This document shows, one piece after another, positions 26,801 through 34,742 of a stretch of 64,000 bases of DNA. The stretch lies in the NCBI RefSeq assembly GCF_022662475.1, contig NZ_JAKNQQ010000004.1, positions 124,001 through 188,000 of the forward strand, written 5' to 3'. The DNA is from Sphingomonas sp. TREG-RG-20F-R18-01. Its GTDB lineage: Bacteria; Pseudomonadota; Alphaproteobacteria; Sphingomonadales; Sphingomonadaceae. A program made the position numbers and the translations under genes. A model generated the notes under the pieces. It did no database searches. It was not told the origin of the DNA and worked only from the letters and a program-made list of their open reading frames with translations. How positions within the stretch are numbered: position 1 is the stretch's first letter; the number at the start of each line of letters is the position of its first letter.

Positions 26801-27003
26801 TGCGTCACCTGGGTTTCGAGTTCGGTCGGTGCAGCGCCGGGCTGACTGATATCGACGATGACGACCGGAAAATCGATGTCGGGCTGGTTGTTCACGTCCA
26901 GCCGCGTGAAGCTGACGATGCCCGCCAGCGTCAGCATGAAGAACAGGACCAGCGACGGGACCGGGTTGCGGATCGACCAGGCCGAGATGTTCCGGAAGTT
27001 CAT
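23836..27003 (-). CDS. RND efflux transporter permease (AcrB/MexB-like superfamily)
   Basis: A 1055-residue inner membrane pump with two large periplasmic loops and about 12 membrane helices. Visible hallmarks: N-terminal FRNISAWSIRNPV, VDDAIVEIENIVRHMRMG in the first helical bundle with its proton-relay aspartates, LLGIVAKNSILLIDFALE in the second, and GVTRNGGVDREIRV. It is a proton-driven exporter of drugs or other hydrophobic compounds, closer to MexF/MdtB-like pumps than to metal pumps. The adaptor gene lies 4 nt upstream on the same strand; no outer membrane channel gene is nearby, so the pump probably uses a TolC-like protein encoded elsewhere. Confidence 0.93.
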   Translation of the reverse strand: MNFRNISAWSIRNPVPSLVLFFMLTLAGIVSFTRLDVNNQPDIDFPVVIVDISQPGAAPTELETQVTQRVEAALRSLQGIDEIDSTVTEGDSQTVVQLAIGTPIDRAVEDVRSAVAQIRSNLPEGILEPQIMRANTTGNDLASYAAISTDMTVEQLSWYIDNNVAKELLSVPGLAGVTRNGGVDREIRVILNPAKLSAHGLTASQVNQQLRQVNLNAAGGRAQLAGSEQSVRVLGNAQSAYQLGQTQIATGLGQTLKLADLGRVEDLYAEQRSSSALNGQQVLSFDFQRAKGASDVTVFEEAEKKLAALEARNPKVHFKRISDSVKYTKQQYDSAMEAMVEGAALAVVIVFIFLRDWRSTIISALAIPLSAIPTFWIMDLLGFTLNNMTLMALSLVAGVLVDDAIVEIENIVRHMRMGKSAYQAAIDAADEIGLAVLATTMAIVAVFLPVGLMPGISGQFFKNFGLTVVASVLMSLAVARLITPMLAAYFLKAHGSASHGEGWIMDRYMAVLRWTLLHRWSAILGGAVAFGATIYLFMSIPATFQPLRDSDSSTANVEMVPGTTLAETKAVVAQVADILQKQPSVESVYSRAFVGNGRVTAIFKPKRDRAMKSYEFERALAPTLQTIPDARVSFRSSSGWGSGGRALTITLGSDDPKLLAETGAKLVEQMSRLPDLVAPRISGDLKRPEIVITPHMDLAASMGVTTAAMSNAIRIATLGDIDQNSAKFSLSDRQIPIRVALDQDSRQRLSTIQNLPVQTAAGGSVPLSVVADIGFGAGPTKIERVAQQRQLTVGADLSPGVVSGTAQKEIHDLPIMKTLPIGVKELVLGESKWQQELIQNFIIALVAGIFLLFAVLVLLYRRLLPPFINIMSLLVAPLGGLIGLAVTGTPISMPVYIGLIMLLGIVAKNSILLIDFALEEMNKGVDVVTAIIDAGHKRAQPIVMTTVAMVMGMMPTALALTGDGSSRVPMGITVIGGLTMSTVLTLLIVPASFSLAVGIESRVAPVLRRRLLTYRPGDEGGPLIEHKPPTQPQLGPGEPPRIHYKPGDDKPQPAE

Positions 27004-27007
27004 CGCC

Positions 27008-28192
27008 TTACCTCTGGTTTGTCGTCGGTGCAGTGACCCGCGTCGGTTTGACCTTCTGGTCCGGCGTCAGGAACGCGCCGGCCGAAAGCACGACCTGTTC
27101 GGTCCCGTTCAGTCCGTCGACGATCGCCACACCACGATCGGACACTTCGCCGACCTTGATCGCGCGTCGAACAATCTTGTCGCCATTGCCCATCACGTAC
27201 ACGAAATTGCCCTTGTCGTCGCTTTGGATCGCCGAGTTGGGCAACTGCGGAACGTTGGTCTCGCCGGCGACCACGGCGGCGGAGGCGAAGCCGCCGGGCC
27301 GGAGCGCGGGATCGTACGTCAGTGCAATGCGCGCAATGCCCTGGCGGCTTTGCGGGTCGATCACGGGCGAAACCTGCCAGACCTGGCCGGCAAAGCTCTG
27401 ACTGCCGCCAACGGGGGTGACGTCGGCGTGGGCGCCGATCCTGACGCCGCGCAATTCGGATTCGCTGACCTGCGCGCGCATTTCCATCTGGCCGCCCTCG
27501 GCCAGACGGAACAGCGTACCGGTCCCTGGGCCGACGATCTGGCCAGGCTCGACGGCGCGGGTCAGGACCAGGCCGGCGGCCGGCGCACGGATATCGAGGC
27601 GGTTGGTCCGCGCATTCGCTTCACCCAGCGTCGCCTGAGCGACCCGCACGCGTGCCAGCGCCGCATCGCGCGTCGCAGCCTTGCGCTCGAGATCCGCCTT
27701 GGACAGGAACCCCCGTGTCACCAGCGCCTGTGCGCGGTCCAGTTCGGATTGTGCGATTGCGGCATCCGATCGGGCGACCGCAATCTGCGCACTCAACGAG
27801 GCGGCCGTCTGGGTTTGTACCGAGCGGTCGACGAGTGCCAGAACCTGGCCCTTGGCGACCCATTGGCCGGGTTCCACCAGTACGCGCGTCACCATGCCGC
27901 CATCACCGGCGACGCCCACCGGCATCTCGCGGCGCGCGGCCAGCGATCCCGTGGCGGATACCACGCGCGAGACGCTCGATCGTCCGGGTACCACGACTGA
28001 AACGAGCGGCAGCTGTTCGACCGACTTGGTGACCGGCTTTGCCCGGCCAAACGCGAAATACGCCACGGCGGCAACGATCGCCACGACGACTATGGCGATA
28101 CCGATCAGACCTGCCCGGCTGCGGCGTGGCGCGTCCGGGGAAGGGAGCCCGCGTATCTCCTCATTGCCGATCGTGCGCGTCTCGTAATTCAT
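27008..28192 (-). CDS. RND efflux periplasmic adaptor (membrane fusion protein)
   Basis: A 394-residue HlyD/AcrA-type adaptor: N-terminal membrane anchor (about 28-48), lipoyl half-motif GDGGMVTRVLVEPGQWVAKGQVLA, a coiled-coil hairpin, RLDIRAPAAGLVLTRAVEPGQIV, then beta-barrel and membrane-proximal domains. It links the permease to an outer membrane channel. I used the ATG giving MNYETRT; another ATG three codons earlier is equally open, and neither has a strong ribosome binding site. A palindrome lies about 20 nt upstream. Confidence 0.9.
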   Translation of the reverse strand: MNYETRTIGNEEIRGLPSPDAPRRSRAGLIGIAIVVVAIVAAVAYFAFGRAKPVTKSVEQLPLVSVVVPGRSSVSRVVSATGSLAARREMPVGVAGDGGMVTRVLVEPGQWVAKGQVLALVDRSVQTQTAASLSAQIAVARSDAAIAQSELDRAQALVTRGFLSKADLERKAATRDAALARVRVAQATLGEANARTNRLDIRAPAAGLVLTRAVEPGQIVGPGTGTLFRLAEGGQMEMRAQVSESELRGVRIGAHADVTPVGGSQSFAGQVWQVSPVIDPQSRQGIARIALTYDPALRPGGFASAAVVAGETNVPQLPNSAIQSDDKGNFVYVMGNGDKIVRRAIKVGEVSDRGVAIVDGLNGTEQVVLSAGAFLTPDQKVKPTRVTAPTTNQR

Positions 28193-28212
28193 CTGAGCCA
28201 TTCCAGATCATG

Positions 28213-28228
28213 TGGGTCTCGCGACCCA
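28213..28228. promoter_or_regulatory. Palindrome upstream of the RND efflux operon
   Basis: TGGGTC-TCGC-GACCCA, 6-bp perfect arms, 21 nt before the adaptor start. Could be a repressor operator or a leader hairpin. The 28193-28433 gap also holds a plus-strand mini-ORF (28319-28375) with a good ribosome site, AGAGGGG, encoding 18 residues that I cannot assign. Confidence 0.3.
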
Positions 28229-28433
28229 ATCCCCCGCCCGTGCCGTCCGGAAACGACCACCGTGCACGCAGCACTGTGTTATCGGAATAAACCACCAACC
28301 TCAAGAGGGGTAATTATCATGCGCAACATGCCGCGTATTGAGGTGCGCTGCAAGGTAAGCATGCAGTCGAACTAGTGGAATTGTAGGTCGAGGTCATTGC
28401 GTCGCCTGACATCGCCCGGACCGAAGCCGCAGT

Positions 28434-30650
28434 TCAGTGCTTCTTGTTCGTGGCGCCTGGCCGATATCGCCGGCTGGCATGCGCGGAGATGTCGGCCGGG
28501 TAGAACCATACGGGGCGCAGCTTCCCGCCGGCATAGCGGTCGGCCTGATCCCTGAAATGCGGCGACGCAGGATCCCCGCTTTCGCCCCCGGCCGTCACTG
28601 CCCAGGCACGAACCTTGGGCCCGAATTCGACCACTGCCACGAAACTGTTGCCGCTCGATCCATAGAGTTTGCGGGTATTGGAATAGGGCCGCGCGCCGAA
28701 CGAGGCGAGGCTGCCCCATTGTGCAGAGGTGAAGGGCACCGGGATGCTCGGAAGGCTGTCATCGAAATGCGGCTGGATCGAGTCGTCGAGCCGCTGGAAG
28801 CGGTTGATCTGGCCCCAGCCAACCTGCCAGGTCCCGAAATCGCGGGTCAACTGATCGGCGGCTTCCCCCAGGGCGTCCAGCTTGCGGACGTCGGAGATGC
28901 GCGTGGCGATATAGTCGGGGACATTGATCTGCTCGGCCTGAACGAAGGTCCCCGCCTCGCGCCACATCTTGCCGCCCCACAGAACGCCGAGCGACGTCGC
29001 CACGGAATCGGCGCCCCAACGATAGTCCCATGCCTTCAGCACGCCGATCGGTCCCGCGAGCCGGGCCCGGCGCGGGTCCTTGTCGGGAAGGGCGTCGTAA
29101 GCCTTGACCAGCGGGGGGATGAGCCGGGCGAACGCGGGCAGATAGCTGTCATAAGCCGCCGCGATCAGCCGCTCCGGCGTGAAGTCGTGCCGTCCCGTGA
29201 GCAACAGATCGGCATGGACGCCGCGCGGATTTTCCCCGAACTGGTCCATATACCGCGGGTAGTCCTTGGCCTTGGGACTATCCGAACCGGCTGCGCTCCA
29301 CGGCCAGTCATTCGTATTGCGGGCCCAGCCGACACCCGGGTTGATCGCGTTTGGGAGCGACGCGACGGAATGCAGGTCTTTCCAGTCGGTCGCGGGGTCG
29401 GCGCCGTCCACGGGCTTGGTATAGTCGAACGCATCATTGCGGATCGGCACAAACTGCGGATGAAGATAGGCGATCTCGCCGCTGGCATCGGCGAACAGCG
29501 TATCGTTCGAAGAATTCGCCTTGCGTTCGGCGATCTGCATGTAGCTGGCCAGATCCTGCGTTTTCGTCCGCAACCAGCTTTGCTCGAGCGCCGGCACGGG
29601 CTTCCACATCATGGCCTCGGCGATCCATTTGCCGCCTTGGCTGGCGACGATCGGGCCATGGTGCGATGCGTACGTCGTGAAACTGCGCGTCGCCAGACTG
29701 CCATCTGCCTTGCGGTACGACAGCGTGATCGGCCGGGTCGTGATCGGCCGTTGTCCGGTGCCGTAGCGATACGTGATCGTGCCCCCGGACCTGGTGATCG
29801 TTTCGGCAAAGGAATCGACATTGTCGACGCCCGAAGAGGTGTGCATCCACCCGGTCTTCTCGTTGAAACCCTGATAGATGAAGAACTGGCCCCAGGTCGA
29901 CGCGCCATAGGCGTTGAGCCCCTGGCGACTCGTCATCTGCAACTCCGACCGGAAATAGAAGCTGGTGTGCGGATTGATCAGCAACAGTGCATGCCCGTTG
30001 ACGGTATTGCGCGGCGCGATGGCGATGCCGTTCGATCCACGCGGTTCGCGAGGAACCGGCCCTGACTCTTCTGCCGCGACCGCGATGCGCTCGCCCCCGT
30101 AGAAGGCGGCGAGGTCAGTAAGCGAGATCCGCTCGATATCGCCGCCGATGCTGCCTTCGGTGAAAGAGAGCGCCATCCACGGTTCGAAGTGCGTGAGCAC
30201 TCTGGGATGCGTCCTCGGATGCGTCGCGAGATAGTAATTGAGCCCATCCGCCCAGGCGCGCATCAGCGCCTGCAGGTACGCTGGGCTTTCGGCAAAGCGG
30301 GCTTGCAGATCCAGCGGGTCGACATAGAGCCGCTGACGCAAGTCCGCCCATAGTGCGGTCTGGCCTTCCGCCTCGGCGGTGCGGCCGAGCGCGGTCAGAT
30401 AGTTCGCTTCGATCCGCGCGAAATCATCCTCGGCCTGGGCATAGATCGCGCCGAATACCGCGTCGGCATCGGTGTTGCCGCTGACATGCGCGATGCCCCA
30501 CGTGTCGCGCGTGATCGTCACCCGCGCGGCGGCGGCGGTCAGCCGGCTGCGCTCCGTGCCGGCTAGGGCAGGTGCCGTAGCGGTGGAGAGCAGGGTGATC
30601 AGCAGGAGCGCGGCGGCGCACTTGCGCAGGGCGGGGGCGGGGGTATCCAT
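28434..30650 (-). CDS. Penicillin acylase family protein (PvdQ-like Ntn hydrolase)
   Basis: A 738-residue exported enzyme. A signal peptide ending at about ALA (residue 30) is followed by the alpha chain, and the autoprocessing site with nucleophile Ser206 lies in PRGSNGIAIAPRNTVNGHALL, opening the beta chain with its conserved NPHTSF. The family includes penicillin acylases, acyl-homoserine lactone acylases and aculeacin acylases; the size fits PvdQ-type amidases, so quorum-signal degradation or amide scavenging is possible but undecided. I placed the start at ATG 30648-30650 because it gives a clean signal peptide; a start seven codons earlier is possible. Divergent from an amidohydrolase gene. 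Confidence 0.85.
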   Translation of the reverse strand: MDTPAPALRKCAAALLLITLLSTATAPALAGTERSRLTAAAARVTITRDTWGIAHVSGNTDADAVFGAIYAQAEDDFARIEANYLTALGRTAEAEGQTALWADLRQRLYVDPLDLQARFAESPAYLQALMRAWADGLNYYLATHPRTHPRVLTHFEPWMALSFTEGSIGGDIERISLTDLAAFYGGERIAVAAEESGPVPREPRGSNGIAIAPRNTVNGHALLLINPHTSFYFRSELQMTSRQGLNAYGASTWGQFFIYQGFNEKTGWMHTSSGVDNVDSFAETITRSGGTITYRYGTGQRPITTRPITLSYRKADGSLATRSFTTYASHHGPIVASQGGKWIAEAMMWKPVPALEQSWLRTKTQDLASYMQIAERKANSSNDTLFADASGEIAYLHPQFVPIRNDAFDYTKPVDGADPATDWKDLHSVASLPNAINPGVGWARNTNDWPWSAAGSDSPKAKDYPRYMDQFGENPRGVHADLLLTGRHDFTPERLIAAAYDSYLPAFARLIPPLVKAYDALPDKDPRRARLAGPIGVLKAWDYRWGADSVATSLGVLWGGKMWREAGTFVQAEQINVPDYIATRISDVRKLDALGEAADQLTRDFGTWQVGWGQINRFQRLDDSIQPHFDDSLPSIPVPFTSAQWGSLASFGARPYSNTRKLYGSSGNSFVAVVEFGPKVRAWAVTAGGESGDPASPHFRDQADRYAGGKLRPVWFYPADISAHASRRYRPGATNKKH

Positions 30651-30703
30651 GTCGGTAAGGCTATCGGGCATCTCCGCCCGCGACAACCATTGGGGAGCAC
30701 GGA

Positions 30704-31954
30704 ATGAAATGGCTGGTCGGGATCGCATTGCTGGCGATCGGCGCGGCACCCGCGCCGACGGGCACCGTCCTCCTGCGGCCTGCCGCGGTTTTCGACGGGA
30801 TCGATCGCGTCGCGCATCCGGGCTGGCAGGTGCTGGTCACGGGCGAACGGATCGTGGCGGTCGGGCCGATGCTGACGGTCCCGGCAAATGCCGAGACGAT
30901 CGATCTCCCGGGCGAGACCTTGATGCCAGGGATGATCGAGGGGCACGGCCACCTGTTCCTTCATCCGTATAATGAGGCGTCGTGGGACGATCAGGTGTTG
31001 CACGAACCGCTCGCCTTGCGCACCGCGCGCGCCACGGTCAGCGCGCGTGCCACATTGCTTGCCGGATTCACGACGGAACGGGACCTCGGAACCGAAGGGG
31101 CGGGCTATGCCGATGTCGGGCTGAAGCTCGCGATCGCGCAGGATATCGTGCCCGGTCCCCGCATGCTGGTCGCAACGCGCGCCATCGTCGCCAAGGGTGC
31201 CTATGGCCCGAAAGGCTTCGAACCCGGCACGCCCGTCCCGCAAGGAGCCGAGGAAGCGAGTGGGGTCGACGATGTGGTACGGGTCGTTCGCAGCCAGATC
31301 GCCGCCGGGGCGGACGTGGTGAAACTTTACGGCGACTATCGTTGGGGGCCGGGCGAGCCGAGCCGGGCGACCTTCTCGCAAGCAGAAATGACCGCCGCCG
31401 TATCCGCCGCGCACGATGCCGGACGGATCGTAGCGGTGCATACCTCGACCCCGGAAGGCATGCGCCGTGCGATCGCTGCTGGCGCAGATACGATCGAGCA
31501 TGGCTATGGCGGAACGGTTGAGATCTTTCGTGCCATGGCGGCGCGGGGAATCGCGCTTTGCCCGACGTTGGCGGCATCGGACGCGGTGTCGCGCTATCGC
31601 GGATGGACCGGCGGAAATCCCGTGCCGGCGGCGGTTGTCGAGAATCGGGCGGCCTTCGCCCTCGCGCGGTCGGCGGGCGTGCCGATCTGCATGGGCGGGG
31701 ACGTGGGGGTGTTCGCGCACGGTGACAACGCGCGGGAAATGACGCTGATGGTCGAAGCCGGGATGCCGGTCGCGCAGGTTCTTTTGGCTGCCACGTCCGG
31801 CAATGCGCGCGCCTTTCACCTTTCCGACCGTGGGAGCGTCAAAGCCGGCATGCTCGCGGATATGATCGCGATGCATGGGAATCCGCTGAAGGATATCGCT
31901 GCCGTGGGTCGGGTCGACTGGGTCATGAAGGGGGGCAGGGTCGTCCGGCCCTGA
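30704..31954 (+). CDS. Exported amidohydrolase family protein
   Basis: A 416-residue metal-dependent hydrolase with a short signal peptide (MKWLVGIALLAIGAAPA). Metal ligands are visible: the HxH in MIEGHGHLF, the histidine of IVAVHTS, the EHG of ADTIEHGYGG, and the aspartate in CMGGDVGVF. The layout matches the imidazolonepropionase/Xaa-Pro dipeptidase-like branch (Sgx9260/Cc2672-like), which cleaves dipeptides or N-acyl amino acids. Divergent from the penicillin-acylase gene with 53 bp between them, suggesting shared regulation and a joint role in amide or peptide use. Confidence 0.87.
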   Translation: MKWLVGIALLAIGAAPAPTGTVLLRPAAVFDGIDRVAHPGWQVLVTGERIVAVGPMLTVPANAETIDLPGETLMPGMIEGHGHLFLHPYNEASWDDQVLHEPLALRTARATVSARATLLAGFTTERDLGTEGAGYADVGLKLAIAQDIVPGPRMLVATRAIVAKGAYGPKGFEPGTPVPQGAEEASGVDDVVRVVRSQIAAGADVVKLYGDYRWGPGEPSRATFSQAEMTAAVSAAHDAGRIVAVHTSTPEGMRRAIAAGADTIEHGYGGTVEIFRAMAARGIALCPTLAASDAVSRYRGWTGGNPVPAAVVENRAAFALARSAGVPICMGGDVGVFAHGDNAREMTLMVEAGMPVAQVLLAATSGNARAFHLSDRGSVKAGMLADMIAMHGNPLKDIAAVGRVDWVMKGGRVVRP

Positions 31955-32515
31955 CCAAGGACGGGCGACGACGCTGCGCGACGACGGCGGATAGCTGGAC
32001 TCACAATACTGATAAGGAGTTTGGAAAATGCGTGCTGCGTGTATGCCAACGCCTCTTGCAATGCAGCATCCGTACCCGCACGTTCATCTCGAAAAGTCGC
32101 GGGTCGCCGCCGGGAACGCCGGCAATGGCGCGGGTGGCTGAGCGTTTGCGCAAAACGGGGATCAGACGTTGACCAGTTCGTTCTTGCGCCGCTTGCGCCC
32201 GGTGGTTGGCGGCACCGTAGCGGGTTCCATCGCATTACCGCGGATTAGAGCCGTCATACCGTTGCAACTCGAAGCAATCCAGGATGTCGACCTGCTTCCA
32301 GGCGAGACGCCCGCTACCGACACAACCCGGAGCATCATCGCCGCCCTCTATCCCAAGATCCAGTCGGTCGCTGCGATCGGACCCCACGCACCGTGCAGCG
32401 GCCAGCGGTTCAAGCGCAGCGCTGTCACCTATTCGCCGGGACCTACGCTCTCGGGTCGTCTCGCCGACCAGACCATCAAGCGTGGGTCGCTCCGCCGCGC
32501 GCGAGTCAGTCAACC
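31955..32515. other. 560-bp region without a confident gene
   Basis: Follows the amidohydrolase and precedes the CitE-like gene. It holds two short ORFs that could be real (a 37-residue plus-strand one with a good ribosome site at 32028, and a minus-strand 31-residue one at 32162-32257 ending GRKRRKNELVNV), the palindrome TTTGCGCAAA at 32148-32157, and otherwise unremarkable sequence. Longer frames across it show atypical composition and I do not call them. Confidence 0.4.
32028..32141 (+). CDS. Possible 37-residue peptide
   Basis: The ORF starts MRAACMPTPLAMQHPYPHVH and ends GNAGNGAGG. AAGGAG lies 8 nt upstream of the ATG, stronger than at many real genes here. Product unknown: no signal peptide, no membrane helix, two His/Pro repeats. 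It could be a small protein, a leader peptide or chance. Confidence 0.3.
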   Translation: MRAACMPTPLAMQHPYPHVHLEKSRVAAGNAGNGAGG

Positions 32516-33355
32516 ATGATGCGGATCCGCAGCGCGCTCTTCATGCCGGCGTCGAATATCCGTGCCATCGACAAGGCGCGCGGATTGGCGTGCGACGCAG
32601 TGATCCTCGATTTGGAAGATGCGGTTGCGCCCGATGGCAAGGTCGCGGCGCGGGCACAGGCCCTGGCGGCCGCGCGCGCGGGGGGCTTCGGCGACCGGCT
32701 GCTGGTCCTGCGCGTCAATGCGCTGGATACCGAATGGGGCGAGGCGGATTTGGCCGCCGCGCACGGAGTGGGGTTCGATGCCGTGCTGTTGCCCAAGGTC
32801 TCGCATCCGGACGACCTTGCGCTGGCGCGCGCCACGCTCGGGGCGGTGCCGTTGTGGGCCATGATCGAGACTTGCGCGGCGATGCTCGCCTTGCCTGTGA
32901 TCGCTGCGGCGACAGGATTGGCCTGTCTCGTCGCGGGGACGAACGATCTCGCCAAGGAGATGCGGTGCACGCCGGGTGTCGATCGCCTGCCGCTGCTGCC
33001 GCACCTCGTCGCGATCGTGACGGCGGCGCGCGCGCACGGACTGATCGCTCTGGACGGGGTGTCAAATGTGCTGGCGGATACGCCGGAACTGGCGGCGGAA
33101 TGCGCGCAGGGGGCGGGGTTCGGGTTCGACGGCAAGACCCTTATCCATCCGGTGCAGATCGCCCTGGCGAACCGCGCATTCGCCCCTACCGCCGAGCAGT
33201 TGCGCTGGGCCGAGGCGGTGATCGCCGCGTTTGCACTGCCGGAGAATGCGCGGCTCGGGGCGATCCGGGTCGATGGCGCGATGGTCGAACGGTTGCATCT
33301 GGCGCAGGCGGAGCAGATCGTCGCGGGTGCGGGTTCCGCAGGGCTTCCCGCGTAG
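32516..33355 (+). CDS. HpcH/HpaI aldolase/citrate lyase family protein (CitE-like)
   Basis: A 279-residue TIM-barrel protein of the CitE/malyl-CoA lyase group: starts RSALFMPASNIRAIDKA, then VILDLEDAVAPDGK with its metal-binding acidic residues, LLPKVSHPDDL, MIETCAAM with the conserved glutamate, and GFDGKTLIHPVQI. The family cleaves citryl-, malyl- or methylmalyl-CoA type esters; a lone CitE without citD/citF points to a (3S)-malyl- or citramalyl-CoA lyase or thioesterase role. Two ATGs in tandem open the frame; longer frames lack homology. No partner genes lie adjacent. Confidence 0.87.
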   Translation: MMRIRSALFMPASNIRAIDKARGLACDAVILDLEDAVAPDGKVAARAQALAAARAGGFGDRLLVLRVNALDTEWGEADLAAAHGVGFDAVLLPKVSHPDDLALARATLGAVPLWAMIETCAAMLALPVIAAATGLACLVAGTNDLAKEMRCTPGVDRLPLLPHLVAIVTAARAHGLIALDGVSNVLADTPELAAECAQGAGFGFDGKTLIHPVQIALANRAFAPTAEQLRWAEAVIAAFALPENARLGAIRVDGAMVERLHLAQAEQIVAGAGSAGLPA

Positions 33356-33360
33356 CCGTT

Positions 33361-33500
33361 GTGGCTTTGTGCGAGACGTGAATCGCTCACGTAAAGGCAC
33401 GCAGCCGCCAAGAAATGAGGGCAGGAGGCCGCCGTTTCTCTTCTCGTCCTTTGGAGGCTTTGCGCCTTTTCGGCAGCAAAAGCGTCTCGCACAAAGCATG
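33361..33500. repeat. Intergenic inverted-repeat element (GCTTTGTGCGAGACG type)
   Basis: Outer arms GCTTTGTGCGAGACG (33364-33378) and its exact complement (33486-33500), 15 bp each and 107 bp apart, enclose a segment with AAGG/CCTTT-rich sequence. The GGCTTTGTGCG core recurs in the hairpin at 44667-44731, so it belongs to a dispersed family of non-coding elements. Confidence 0.6.
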
Positions 33501-33522
33501 CAGAACGCCCGTGGCGCGCCCT

Positions 33523-34392
33523 CTAGCGCAGCACCCGCCCGGCTACCGCATCCAGCTTCGCGAGCACCCCGGGATCACGCGCCGCGGGTGCCGTGATCAG
33601 CGCATGGTCGAGCACCGTATCGAGGGGCGAGGGCGTGCGCTCGGCAGGCAGCGCCGCGACCAGTGCCGCAACCGTCCGACGCGCAATGGCGCCGTTCGCG
33701 CCCATCTGGCGGATCACCTCGCTCACCTCGACGAACGCGGCTTCTTCGCGCCAGCAATCATAGTCGGTGACCATGCCGATCAGCGCATAGGGAAGCTCCG
33801 CCTCGCGCGCGAGCTTCGCCTCGGGCATCGCGGTCATGCCGATCACGTCGGCGCCCCACTGGCGGTACATCAGGCTTTCCGCGCGGGTCGAGAATTGCGG
33901 TCCCTCCATCGCGAGATAGGTCGCCCCCTTGGTCACCTTGCCCCCCGCGCTCGTCACTGCTTCGGCAGCGAAGGCGGACAGGCGGGGACAGACCGGTTCG
34001 GCCATCGACACGTGCGCCACCATGCCGGTCCCGAAGAAGCTCGGCGCACGTTGCGTCGTCCGGTCGATGAACTGGTCGACGACCACGAAGCGCCCCGGCT
34101 CGAGTTCCTCCCGGAGCGATCCGATCGAGGAGATCGCTACGATATCCGTGCAGCCGGCCCGTTTGAGCGCATCGATATTGGCGCGCGCGTTGAGCTCGGA
34201 TGGGCTGATCCGATGGCCGCGCCCGTGGCGCGGCAGGAAGACCAGCTCGACCGAACCGATATTGCCGCACAACAGATCGTCCGACGGCGCGCCCCATGGC
34301 GTGTCGACGCCGCGCCACTGCGCATTCTCGAGTTCGTCGATCGCGTACAGCCCGGAGCCGCCGATGATCCCGATCTTCCAGCCTGTGCTCAC
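33523..34392 (-). CDS. mtnP: S-methyl-5'-thioadenosine phosphorylase
   Basis: A 289-residue enzyme of the PNP/MTAP family. N-terminal IGIIGGSGLY is the phosphate-loop signature, followed by FLPRHGRGHRISPSELNARANI, VVDQFIDRTTQR, YLAMEGPQFSTRAES and the purine-site stretch GMTAMPEAKLAREAELPYAL. It splits methylthioadenosine into adenine and methylthioribose-1-phosphate for methionine salvage. Translation starts at GTG 34390-34392, overlapping the stop of the upstream unknown gene (GTGA), so it is the last gene of a coupled trio with alkA-like and the unknown. Confidence 0.92.
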   Translation of the reverse strand: MSTGWKIGIIGGSGLYAIDELENAQWRGVDTPWGAPSDDLLCGNIGSVELVFLPRHGRGHRISPSELNARANIDALKRAGCTDIVAISSIGSLREELEPGRFVVVDQFIDRTTQRAPSFFGTGMVAHVSMAEPVCPRLSAFAAEAVTSAGGKVTKGATYLAMEGPQFSTRAESLMYRQWGADVIGMTAMPEAKLAREAELPYALIGMVTDYDCWREEAAFVEVSEVIRQMGANGAIARRTVAALVAALPAERTPSPLDTVLDHALITAPAARDPGVLAKLDAVAGRVLR

Positions 34393-34742
34393 AAGGTTTC
34401 CGTCTTTTGCTGATTCAACCGGTCGAGCCAGGCCTGCGCCTGTTTCGGCTCCCCTACCGCGTCCGAACGGACCGGGCCGCGCGCCGCGACGAACGCGGCA
34501 TGCAAGGAGAACGGCTCCAACCCCAGCGTAGCGCGCAGGTCGTCGATCGTTTCTCCCAGAGAGATCAATGCAGCGACGGTGGCAACCGACGCGGATGTTT
34601 CGCCCTTCTTGCCCTGATGGCCGAACAGGCCCCAGCGTCCCTTGGCAGTTGTTTCCAGCGCGGCAATCAACGCGGCACGATACTCGGTTTCATAGGCGAT
34701 GCGATCCGCATCGATTCGAGCGAGGCGGTCGGCGCGTGCCAT
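34389..34742 (-). CDS. Uncharacterised 117-residue protein between AlkA-like and MtnP
   Basis: The protein (MARADRLARIDADRIAYETEY...) is mostly alpha-helical, soluble, with no signal peptide or membrane segment and no domain I recognise. It overlaps both neighbours: its ATG shares one base with the glycosylase stop (TGATG), and its TGA lies inside the GTGA start of mtnP. Such tight coupling implies a shared mRNA and probably matched amounts of product. A role in methylthioadenosine or base repair metabolism is possible only by association. Confidence 0.75.
   Translation of the reverse strand: MARADRLARIDADRIAYETEYRAALIAALETTAKGRWGLFGHQGKKGETSASVATVAALISLGETIDDLRATLGLEPFSLHAAFVAARGPVRSDAVGEPKQAQAWLDRLNQQKTETL

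Noticed and set aside
33062..33499. Minus-strand ORF of 145 codons
   Set aside because: It is antisense to the CitE-like gene for half its length and otherwise encoded by the repeat element.
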